From Ariolimax columbianus (taxonomy: Eukaryota > Mollusca > Gastropoda > Stylommatophora > Arionidae), in contig JAVGWX010000007.1 of the NCBI GenBank assembly GCA_036924085.1, positions 37,632,643-37,696,642 on the forward strand: a DNA stretch of 64,000 bases, in the 5' to 3' direction. A program made the position numbers and the translations under genes. The number at the start of each line of letters is the position of its first letter. Position 1 is the stretch's first letter. Of the stretch, positions 39,965-64,000 are shown in pieces. The notes below the pieces were generated by a model. The model was given only the letters and a program-made list of their open reading frames with translations, did no database searches and was not told where the DNA came from.

Positions 39965-40250
39965 CAATTTGCTTACACATGTGTACACATCAATATTCAC
40001 TTATACACGCATACCTACTTGTTTATATCCAGACATGCATATTAATTTATACACAGCCATGCATATTTATGTACATACACTTATAGATGTTTGTTTATCC
40101 ACACACATACACATTCATTTATACACACACAAGCATATTCATTTATACACACACATAAAAAACATACATACATGTACATATAACTTCTTCCACACACATG
40201 CATATAAGTACACACCCAGTACATATACACATACCTGCATACAGTCATGA
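39965..40250. repeat. low-complexity TACACA/CATTTATA region
   Basis: Irregular repetition of short ACATACACA and CATTTATACACA words. Open frames across it are Thr/His/Ile-rich and not believable. Confidence 0.85.
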
Positions 40251-40340
40251 TATTACAGGTTTCAAATGCAACAGCTGTTGGCATTTGCGAAATGGAGATC
40301 AACAAAGAATTGCAATGGTCAAAAATACATTTAACAGCAA

Positions 40341-41178
40341 GAGAGATACACTTCTGTCAAAGCAGATATCTCAGATCTTAGAGAGATACACTTCTGTCAA
40401 AGCAAATATCTCAGACCTTAGAGAGATACACTTCTGTCAAAGCAGATATTTCAGACCTTAGAGAGATACACTTCTGTCAAAGCAGATATTTCAGACCTTA
40501 GAGAGATACACTTCTGTCAAAGCAGATATCTCAGACCTTAGAGAGATACACTTCTGTCAAAGCAGATATCTCAGACCTTAGAGAGATACACTTCTGTCAA
40601 AGCAGATATCTCAGACCTTAGAGAGATACACTTCTGTCAAAGCAGATATCTCAGACCTTAGAGAGATACACTTCTGTCAAAGCAGATATCTCAGACCTTA
40701 GAGAGATACACTTCTGTCAAAGCAGATATCTCATACCTTAGAGAGATACACTTCTGTCAAAGCAGATATCTCAGACCTTAGAGAGATACACTTCTGTCAA
40801 AGCAGATATCTCATACCTTAGAGAGATACACTTCTGTCAAAGCAGATATCTCAGACCTTAGAGAGATACACTTCTGTCAAAGCAGATATCTCAGACCTTA
40901 GAGAGATACACTTCTGTCAAAGCAGATATCTCATACCTTAGAGAGATACACTTCTGTCAAAGCAGATATCTCAGACCTTAGAGAGATACACTTCTGTCAA
41001 AGCAGATATCTCAGACCTTAGAGAGATACACTTCTGTCAAAGCAGATATCTCAGACCTTAGAGAGATACACTTCTGTCAAACAGATATCTCAGATCTTAG
41101 AGAGATACACTTCTGTCAAACAGATATCTCAGATCTTAGAGAGATACACTTCTGTCAAAGCAGATATCTCAGATCTTA
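40341..41178. repeat. 40-bp satellite, 21 units
   Basis: The unit is GAGAGATACACTTCTGTCAA followed by AGCAGATATCTCAGACCTTA. Nineteen 40-bp and two 39-bp units fill 838 bp. Interior units are nearly identical, and variants (CATACC for CAGACC) recur at regular places, suggesting higher-order duplication. Each unit holds an AGATATCT palindrome. Confidence 0.98.
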
Positions 41179-41500
41179 AAAATTAGAATCATTAAAATGC
41201 TATCTGCATTCAGTTTTATTGAACGGAGTAGAAATCTGGAAAATGGAGAAACGTTTTGACGCCTTTGAAATGTGGGTATTCAGAAGACTTGGACGAGATT
41301 CTTGGAAAGATTGGAAAACAAATAAATAGGTTCTGGAACAACTCCAGGTGGAAGAGACACTTCTGATGGAAATGAAAAGTAGAAAAATAAAATATTTTGG
41401 GTATGTCAAGCGCCTTGACAGTCTGCTGAAGGTTATTTTGGAGGGCAGAGTAGAGTGCAAGAGAGCCAAAGGGTGGCAGAGATACAGACAGCACATTTGG
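41179..41500 (+). pseudogene. LINE C-terminal remnant
   Basis: Encodes EIWKMEKRFDAFEMWVFRRL, then MEMKSRKIKYFGYVKRL and VILEGRVECKRAKGWQRYR. These match the DAFEMW..RR and EGK/GWQR.RWTDNI endings of LINE ORF2. It stops where a SINE head scrap begins. Confidence 0.85.
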
Positions 41501-41542
41501 TTTGTGAGCCGTGCCACTTAACCACTAGCCCACGCCGTCCCC
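41499..41542 (-). mobile_element. SINE head scrap
   Basis: Only the 44-bp tRNA-like head remains: GGGGACGGCGTGGGCTAGTGG, then TTAAGTGGCACGGCTCAC on the minus strand. Confidence 0.8.
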
Positions 41543-41654
41543 ATGAGCCTGTTTAAATTTGATATTGTTTAGTCAGCCTGGTGTTATTCTAATCCTCATA
41601 GTTTATGTCTTCAAAATGCTAATCTCCCTGTTATGTCTTTCATATTTTCTTTTT

Positions 41655-41960
41655 CTTCAGCATTATTCACGAAAAGGGCATTATGTCGTAGATTACAGTG
41701 AGTCTGTGATATCTGAGCCTTTCGGCCAGACACATCTGATTTCAGCTGGTGTTTTTTAATACCAGATTTGCCTTCTCACTGCTATCCACATTCACTTAGC
41801 CAGACTACACAAGTGAAGCCTGATCCCAGGACCTTCGCTTGGAGGCAGAATATGATCTTTGTCAGCTCTGGTTCGCTTAACCTGATGCAAGCAGGCAGCT
41901 ATGAGTCTCTGGCTGCTGTCAGCTAATTCACTGTGCTGCATCCTTGGCCCGCTCGCAATT
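41655..41960 (+). repeat. family B retroposon
   Basis: Good B copy: GTCGTAGATTACAG, CACATCTGATTTCAGCTGG, TTAGCCAGACTACACAAGTG, CAGCTCTGGTTCGCTTAACC. It separates two remnants of the same LINE tail. Confidence 0.8.
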
Positions 41961-41989
41961 CGAGACAAAACGTTCACAATAAACAACAC

Positions 41990-42200
41990 AATTTAAAACT
42001 GTCAGTAGAGGGCAAGTAGCCAAAGGGTGGCAGAGATACAGATGGACAGACAATATCAGGATGTGGTCGGGACACAGTTTGACTGCGTGTACCAGCCTGA
42101 CGCGAGGCAGAGACGGATGGAGATCCATTACGGTACCGTCAACCTCCGCTGCAGTTGCGGCACTTGATAATGATGAAATACAAAATGCTCTTCTGGAAGT
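41990..42200 (+). pseudogene. LINE C-terminal remnant upstream of WDPCP
   Basis: Encodes GQVAKGWQRYRWTDNIRMWS, then GRDGWRSITVPSTSA. It repeats the sequence at about 41450-41490 and carries on to the LINE C-terminus. It ends about 130 bp before the WDPCP start codon. Confidence 0.85.
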
Positions 42201-42330
42201 AGAGATTAAAAATTGTCCTAAGAAACAAACGTAAACAGGAAAGTGATCTGATATCACGATGTGAATTTTCTCTAAGAGACACAAGTAGAAACTACAGAAT
42301 AAAGGAGTTTGATTTGGCCAATAAAAAGAC

Positions 42331-57769
<15,439 letters not shown>

Positions 57770-57889
57770 GTTTGTCTGGAAGAAGATTAAATGTAGGCAT
57801 AGGTTCAGCTTTGTGGTGGATCAGCATTTGTTTTGTAGTCCAGACATTACGAAATGAAAGAGGAATTACGTTCTGCTTCTTGTTTGTTG

Positions 57890-59028
57890 TTTAACAAAGG
57901 TTGTCAAGCTGTTTGCACTTTTTACTTTTTGCAGTTAATATGGCGGTGTCTGTAGCACTTTTAAATGATGAGGTAGCCTGACGTATCTCACCGGGACGAA
58001 GGCCTGACCACTCAGTGATGTTGTCCACCCACCTCTTCCTTGGACATCCTCGCCCTCTCTGTCCTGGTACGGAACCAAAGAGTATCGAGTTGGGAATTCC
58101 GTTGGACCTCGCGACGTGCCCGCACCAGGCCATCTTTCATCTTTTGATAGCTGTGAACAGATCTTCAAAAGGACCAATAGCGTCTTCAACTCTCTGACGT
58201 ATTACTACTACGTTCGTGACACGATCTTTATATGTAACATTTAGGAGTTTTCTATAGCACCTCATTTCCATTGCATGTATTCTGCCCTGGATATCTGCTG
58301 TAATGGTCCAGGTCTCGTAGGCATACAAAAATATTGATAGCACCAAAGAGCGCAGTAGTCTGACTTTTATGCTGAGGGCGAGCCGCTTGTCTTGCCATAT
58401 AGGTTTCAGTCGAGTCAGCGCCGCTGTTGTTTGTGCTATTCTTGCAATTATCTCTGGCTTTGATCCCTCTTCGCTGATCAATGATCCCAGATATTTGAAA
58501 TGTTTTACCACCTCAAGTTCCTGCCCATTTGCCTTTATTACAGATTTAAACCCTGCTATGTTATTGGTCATGAGCTTCGTTTTATCAGCATTTATTTCCA
58601 TACCAAAACTCAGGGCCCGCTCTATCCAATCTACCAATCAACTCCTGGAGTTCCCTTTCTGTGCCTGCCAATACATCAATATCATCAGCAAATCGGAAGT
58701 TTGTGATAAGCCTGTCACCTATTTTAACCGTGCCAACATGTCCGTTTAAGGTAGTCTCCATTATTCTCTACAAGAATATATTGAAGAGTGTTGGGGAGAG
58801 TATACATCCCTGTCTCACACCCACCTTCGTACGGAACCAATCGCCTCGCGCTCCCTCTACCGAGACGGCACTTGTCGCCTGCTCATAAATGTTTGCAATT
58901 ACCCTCACAATATCACTGTTGAACTTATAATGCTTCATTGTTGACCACAGCGTCGCATGCCACACTCTGTGAAATGCCTTTCTAAAGTCAATGAAGGCAT
59001 TGCAGAGATCAGTACCCTAGAAGAATTT
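57890..59028 (-). pseudogene. RTE-type LINE, RT palm to C-terminus
   Basis: Minus-strand order: CNAFIDFRKAFHRVWHATLW (motif A, D-F-x-K-A-F), GVRQGCILSPTLFNIFL (motif B), a FADD-equivalent region near 58680-58720, DWIERALSFGMEINADKTKL, VVKHFKYLGSLIS (YLG), MEMRCYRKLLNVTYKDRVTN, MAWCGHVARS and GQRGRGCPRKRWVDNITEWS. Two to three frame breaks. This is the best preserved LINE in the window. The N-terminal part is probably the fragment at 61795-62330. Confidence 0.94.
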
Positions 59029-59042
59029 ATGTCCATTCCCTG

Positions 59043-59359
59043 TGCTGAAGACGGATGTATCGGACCAAAAAGTGCAAATATTGCAGTCAAGCTGTAAACT
59101 AACGATACAACGCATTCCGTTCTCTGGACTAATCCTGCTACTTGCAAAGCTCTGTTCAGGGCTTGGTAGCGGGAAATTGAGAACGTTCAGGGCTTGGTAG
59201 TGGGAGATTGAGAACGTTCAGGGCTTGGTAGCGGGAAATTGAGAACGTTCAGGGCTTGGTAGCGGGAGATTGAGAACGTTCAGGGCTTAGTAGCGGGAGA
59301 TTGAGAACGTTCAGGGCTTGGTAGCGGGAGATTGAGAACGAGCGCAAAAGAAGAAAAGA
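59043..59359 (+). mobile_element. family A short form with tandem 3' end
   Basis: Short A copy (TGCTGAAGACGGATGTATCG onward) whose last 31 bp occurs six times (59154-59339) before the AAAAGAAGAAAA tail. Flanks ATGTCCATTCCCTG (59029-59042) and ATGTCCATTCTCTG (59360-59373) match at 13 of 14. Therefore the whole array lies inside the duplicated target. Confidence 0.94.
59154..59339 (+). repeat. six 31-bp tandem units of the A terminus
   Basis: The unit GTTCAGGGCTTGGTAGCGGG plus AGATTGAGAAC is repeated six times with only four point differences overall. Each unit contains the right arm of the A hairpin and the sequence up to the tail. Confidence 0.98.
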
Positions 59360-59729
59360 ATGTCCATTCTCTGCTTTGTGAAAATTGCACTTCCATATTG
59401 TTAAAGAGGTCTCTCTAACGTCAGGTTCATACCATTTATATGTGGTCCATGATCAGCAATACAACGATTGGTCTCCTGGACTATTAGATCATCGCATCTG
59501 CGCTGCCTGCACAACTCAGCTTGTATCTGCTGAACATTCTTATATGTTAATTGAAATCAACAAGTTGGATCTGGCGTGTTGCATCTGATTGTTCGTGTGG
59601 TCAAAAGGATTTGTCATCTATAATAGTTGTTTCCAGTGGATGCCTGATTGCTCTATCATGTATCATAATCTGTGTAACGCTACCTCCATGTCCCATTTTG
59701 CCAGTCAGTAAACATTCATGAAAGAATTG

Positions 59730-60304
59730 GCTTTGGGTTTGTTTGTTCTCAATCACCCGCTACCGGGGACGGCGTGGCCTAGTGGTTAAGTGGCACGGCT
59801 CACGACCCGAAGGTGCTGGGTTCGATCCCCACCACAGCACCGGCCGTTACCCCGGGGAAGCAAACCCTTAGAAAATGCAGGAGGAAGCAGACCCTTACAT
59901 AAAATGCGTGCTGAAGTCGGATGCACAGGGCCGACAGGCGCAAAATAAAAACCACAGTGCAACGCACACCGCCTTGGGGAATAGAGAAATAAGGAGAACG
60001 CAAAAAATAAAAAAATCACCCGCTACCAAACCCTGAAAGGGCTTAAGTAGCAGAATGTAGTCCAGAAAATGGAATGCATTGTGTCGTAGTTTACAGCTTG
60101 ACTGCGATATTTGAACCTTTCAGTCCAACACATCCGACTTCAGCAAGTATTTTTTTAGTACCGGGTTAGCATTCCCTCTTTGATCCCTTCTCCTTAGCCA
60201 GTCAGCACTGCTACAGCCTGTTATCCAGGATCACCGCGTGGAGTTGTAGAAGGGTCGTGGCAGCTCTGGTTTGCTGGCCCTGACGCTGCTCAGCATCTTG
60301 ATCC
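59730..60304 (-). mobile_element. family A retroposon containing a SINE
   Basis: Long A copy in reverse, interrupted near its 3' end by the SINE at 59765-60013. Flanks CATGAAAGAATTG at 59717-59729 and 60305-60317 are identical (13 bp) and restore the LINE reading frame when one copy is removed. Confidence 0.96.
59765..60013 (+). mobile_element. tRNA-like SINE, near-consensus, nested
   Basis: GGGGACGGCGTGGCCTAGTG head with perfect A- and B-box-like motifs (GGTTCGATCCCC), 249 bp including the A-rich tail. Flanks AATCACCCGCTACC at 59751-59764 and 60014-60027 are identical. Best candidate for a recently active copy. Confidence 0.97.
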
Positions 60305-61392
60305 CATGAAAGAATTGAGAACAATATTAGAATGATAGAAAAGGAAAGGGACCTAGAGGTCATAATAGATCATACATGTAAAGTGAGGGAGCAAGTTCAG
60401 GTAGCAGTGAAAAAGGCAAATGCAATGTTAGGTATGATAAAAATAAGTATTAAACATAGGAGCACGGAAGTGATAGTCAAACTGTATAAAGCATTAGTTA
60501 GGCTTAGATTGGAGTATTGTGTACAGGTGTGGAGTCCTTATTGTAGAAGAGATATAAACATGCTGGGAAGGATAAAAAGAAGAGCAACAAAGCTGATAGT
60601 GAGATTCCAGAATTACAGTTATGAGGAAAGACTCAGAAAACTCGGCCTACAGTGTCTAGAAATGAGAAGAATTTGAGGTGACAATACAGGTTTATAAGAT
60701 AATCAAAGGAATGGATAAATTAGACTATAACACGTTTTAAAAAAAATACAACCACCTACAAGAACAAGAGGGCATAGCTACAAATTAACTAAAGAAAGGT
60801 CCAGATTAGATAACTACGAAATCCTTTTTTAGTCGGAAAGTGGTGAATGCTTGGAATGCATTGCCACAGGAAGTAGTGGAGGCAAGGACAATTAATGCAT
60901 TTAAGAATAGATTGGATGCGCATAGCTTTTAGAACAAGGAAATGTAAATGAAACTGATTGTATACAGACTTTGCAGAGTCTTCTAAACCAGTATAAAGAC
61001 GTTAAGTTAAAAGTTATTTTGCTGCCGATCTTCAAAAACTACACGGCGCTGCACTTTCAAAAAACATTACACACACATACTTCATAGTCACGAAAGGAGG
61101 TGATGATCATCCGCTCAACACTTTGTAACTCCATGGGCACAAGAAAAGGCTATGATGACTATGTTCGATATGTCCTCGTGCAACAGTGCAACTGTCTTTG
61201 AATGCGTCTTTACTGGAAGCCACCATTTTGCTTGCTCTTTGCAATCGCTGGTATCGCACCACCGGATATGAGGAGATGTGTTGCTTCAGAAGTTGAAAGG
61301 GAAAAGTAGTCCTGCGATCAGAGACACTCCCTTTTTGGATGTAATCCAGAAGATGGACAACTGAAATCAAGGAAAAGTTACCTTCAAACTGT

Positions 61393-61744
61393 TGTTGTTG
61401 TTGAATGCCCACAATGAGTAGGATTAATCTTTTGTGCACCCTAAAAATGACGTTAAGTGGTGGGTTGTCATAGCTATCCTCACATCCCAAACATGCTGAT
61501 GAAGGTGGACCATTATCCTCCAGGCAGTTGTGCTGTGCTTGGCTTCATCTGCTTGTTGCTCACTACTATGGGGATCACATCAATGCCTCACCATTGTTAG
61601 CCTGGCTGCCATGAAAACAGCCCGTTTCCAGGAAGGGCTACTAGGAAGCCGAGGTGAGGGTCTTGTCCAGTATATTTTGCCTCAACCTGACTAACATGTC
61701 TGATCAGTATATTTTCCCTGATCAGACGTTAGTCTTCCTTTCCT
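61393..61744 (+). mobile_element. family C retroposon with duplication
   Basis: TGTTGTTGAATGCCCACAAT to TCAGACGTTAGTCTTCC. Flanks CCTTCAAACTGT (61381-61392) and CCTTCAAATTGT (61745-61756) match at 11 of 12. Confidence 0.89.
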
Positions 61745-61794
61745 CCTTCAAATTGTATTGTTCACAAACGATCAAAACAAACTGAAAAATTGCG

Positions 61795-62330
61795 TCAGAG
61801 ATATGGTGAGGAATGGATGGAGACCAAAGAAGAACCTGTGACATGACATAATATGTCATACTCTGTACCGGAGAGCTCTGAATAGATTACAAACGGGGGT
61901 GTCCAGATATAGATCAAACTTGGAAAAAATGGGGGTATGAGGACGGCGATGTCTGCAAATGCAAAGCCATCCAAGACCTCAAACATCTGTATAACTACCA
62001 TTGATTTTGTACAAAAGTCTGGCCAGTTTTCTGTTGCCCATATTTTGTTGCAGATGTGTGTAATCCCTTCCACCACTACCTCCCCACCTGCCTGTAAGAG
62101 CTCTGTTGGTATATTGTCCACACCGGCCGCCTTCCCTCTTCTCAATGTCTTTACTGCTGCAGTTACCTCTTCCTTTGTTATCAGTTTTTGGTGTTGGAGG
62201 GATTGTTTTCTCAGGTTTGTTCCGTCCCTCATAGTTGTATAAATCGGAACAGTACTCTGTCCATCGTGCCAGAACGTCATTGTCCTCAATAAGGCACTTG
62301 TCGTTTTTATCCTGGATCATAAAGTTTCTG
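61795..62330 (-). pseudogene. RTE-type LINE, pre-RT segment
   Basis: Frames give LARWTEYCSDLYNYEG, then ITKEEVTAAVKTLRRGKAAG, VDNIPTELLQAGGE and ICNKIW..ENWP. This is the segment just before RT motif 1 in RTE elements, in the same orientation as 57890-59028. Confidence 0.88.
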
Positions 62331-62449
62331 CCTTGTCTTGATCAAATCTTGTACTTAAAAATTCAGACACTTCCTGATAAGCTAGAGAGCTAAAACTTCC
62401 AAAACTGGTTTAATAGATGGGGAATACTGGAAGAGAAATCTACAAATAT

Positions 62450-62790
62450 GGCCATCATAAAGACAACATCAACCTCCTGAAAAGGAGAGACAAAAGCGCC
62501 ATTTTCTGACTTCACAATCACACATACAACTTAACAGTTACTTGAACAGAATCCAACCAGAACATACTCCAGAGTGCTGGATGTGGACACATCCCTATGA
62601 AACTATTGAACATCCGACGCTTGCCAGTGTTAGGAAAGAGCTTCTTCCTCCAAGTCCAGACAAATGGAACACTTTGTACAGAACTAAACAACTCACAAAC
62701 ACTTGCAGATACCACTATATAGCATTGGGTCAAAGGGCAGGAGCCCATAGGCCGCTGTATCAATAACCAACCAACCATCCCTCAGATGTG
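62450..62790 (+). pseudogene. LINE tail remnant (RNase H C-terminal region)
   Basis: INLLKRRDKSAIF, then LNRIQPEHTPECWMWTHPYE, then RKELLPPSPDKWNTLY. It is the longest of the four copies of this tail. Confidence 0.85.
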
Positions 62791-62804
62791 TTGAATTAGG
62801 TCCA

Positions 62805-63054
62805 GGGACAGCGTGGCATAGTGGTTAAGTGGCACGGCTCACAATCCGAAGGTGCTGGGTTCAATCCGCATCACAGCACCGGCCGTTACCCCGGGGAAGC
62901 AAACCCTTAGAAAATGCAGGAGGAAGCAGACCCTTACATAAAATGAATGCTGAAGTCGGATGCACTGGGCCGACAGGCGCAAAATAAAAACCACAGTGCA
63001 ACGCACACCGCCTTGGGGATTAGAGAAATAAGGCGAATGCAAAAAAAATAAAAA
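62805..63054 (+). mobile_element. tRNA-like SINE with target-site duplication
   Basis: Full length with head GGGACAGCGTGGCATAGTGG and tail (A)nT(A)n. Flanks AATTAGGTCCA (62794-62804) and AATTTGGTCCA (63055-63065). Confidence 0.94.
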
Positions 63055-63489
63055 AATTTGGTCCATTTCAGCACACACACACAGACAATTAATTAATAAT
63101 GACATTAGTTCTATATAAATTCAAAACAAATAAAGCTTTATTGAATCATTTCTCAGCATATGCTCTGATGAGGGTCTTGGCTAATCACTGGAAGTTCTCA
63201 GAGAGCATCTGAAGTGGTCTCTTCTGTGGAATTCCTAACGGCTTTTCAGGCAACACTAGAGCTGAAAGCACACATCGCGTCACAGTCATGCTGATGAGAC
63301 ATGCGAAAAAATGCCTCTAGCGACCAAAGGCACATATGCAGGACAAATGCTTGGTCATCATTTTATCGTGTAAAAACATCCAGGTTAATGCTATTGAAAT
63401 GGCTGAACAAATGGGTATTTGAATTTAAAATAGGATTCACTTCCTTTTTATCTTCAATTTTGAATGGGACTGTGTTTACAATTTTTTTA

Positions 63490-63900
63490 TAGAGCATTTT
63501 GAAACCATACATTCTCATTTTCATTCAGATTGTAAAATTCTACCATTTTTGAGGATAATAAAGTTATTGTCCTTAATGGTGTTGCAACAGATATTTCTGC
63601 GGTAGATTTGTTTAGTTTGTTTATGTAGATGTTTTAAATACGTTTGTAGTGGAAACTAACAGATATGTCAATCTTGTAAATGAACACTATCTGTCATCTG
63701 TGGCAATTACAAAAATTGGCAGCACATCCGACACACCCAGAATAGGCGAGTCTAAATGTTTGTGTTGTTTTTCAACATTTTCATTTTATATTCTTGTATC
63801 TCAAAAACTAACACACAAAAGCGAAAACACACCCAGAAGTTCTTTATTAAATTATTTCTGTACACCCAAAAAAAATTGTATCTATAACATCATCATGTAG
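63490..63900. repeat. D-related element
   Basis: Contains GGTGTTGCAACAGATATTTC, GTTTAGTTTGTTTATGTAGA and, further right, ATCTCAAAAACTAACACACA and AGTTCTTTATTAAATT, which link the half-element at 56290 with the D1 body. TTAA ends were not located. Confidence 0.65.
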
Positions 63901-64000
63901 CATGTCCTTTATAGGACGTCACTCCCATCACAGTCTGTCTGAAAGAAACTCGTTCCCTTGCCAAAACTCCAGCCTCCGTCACAGTCACGCCCATGCGGAG
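63901..64000. other. right edge, nothing recognised
   Basis: CGTCACTCCCATCACAGTCT and TCCGTCACAGTCACGCCCAT look like diverged tandem words. WDPCP exon 8 is not visible here. Confidence 0.3.

Larger units (their letters stand above)
59680..61013 (+). pseudogene. CR1-like LINE 3' part, split by nested insertions
   Basis: Encodes VNIHERI, then beyond the insertion ENNIRMIEKERDLEVIID, VKKANAMLGMIKISIKHRST, VKLYKALVRLRLEYCVQVWS, RRATKLI and, after stops, VVNAWNALPQEVVEARTINA, FKNRLDAH. These are the RT thumb and C-terminal signatures of CR1-like LINEs. The 3' UTR ends TCTTCTAAACCAGTATAAAG then ACGTTAAGTTAA at about 61013. Confidence 0.94.

Noticed and set aside
40341..41178. CRISPR-like array
   Set aside because: Units are directly adjacent with no unique spacers, in a eukaryotic genome.
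36006..42330. Shared bidirectional promoter for the two divergent genes
   Set aside because: The start codons are 6.3 kb apart with LINEs, retroposons and a satellite between them.
59765..59840. Possible tRNA gene
   Set aside because: A- and B-box-like motifs are present, but the full 249-bp unit, A-rich tail and flanking duplication show a SINE; I could not fold a complete cloverleaf.

Overview
The window is animal nuclear DNA. It holds two spliced host genes with GT-AG introns, set in dense retroposon and transposon debris. The mix of LINE, SINE and piggyBac remnants recalls lophotrochozoan and especially gastropod mollusc genomes. That is an impression; nothing in the sequence proves the species.

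Gene 1, on the minus strand at 36005-3967, is a complete HNRNPU/SAF-A homologue. I resolved 17 coding exons whose phases chain without a break to 732 codons plus stop. The protein has a SAP domain, an acidic stretch, an RS/KR-rich stretch, a SPRY domain, a P-loop kinase-like domain (Walker A GLPGAGKS), an RGG/RGY tail and a W/Y/G-rich end. Gene 2, on the plus strand from 42331, is the 5' part of a WDPCP (Fritz) homologue, the ciliogenesis and planar-polarity effector of the CPLANE group. Seven phase-compatible exons give 181 residues, and the gene runs off the right edge. The two genes are divergent, with about 6.3 kb of repeat-rich DNA between their start codons.

Nearly everything else is mobile DNA. 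1-3.0 kb: a 43-bp minisatellite with E-boxes, retroposons and a LINE remnant. 4-13 kb (last introns of HNRNPU): three piggyBac-type elements and a mariner remnant. 13-36 kb (other HNRNPU introns): tRNA-like SINEs, TTAA-flanked MITE-like elements, a 42-bp minisatellite and LINE fragments carrying RNase H. 36-42 kb (between the genes): LINE reverse transcriptase remnants cut by younger insertions, then a 21-copy, 40-bp satellite. 42-64 kb (WDPCP introns): more LINEs and SINEs, a TTAA element next to exon 6, a (TA)61 tract, a 17-bp minisatellite growing from a SINE tail, and a three-level nested insertion.

The most interesting signal is a set of short retroposon families, called A, B and C here. 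They share a core segment but have different ends. Families A and C are flanked by 10-14 bp target-site duplications. Family A ends in a conserved hairpin followed by a GAAGAAG-type tail and exists in short (about 150-170 bp) and long (about 350 bp) forms. One copy has its terminal 31 bp, including half the hairpin, repeated six times in tandem. I cannot assign these families to any named SINE.
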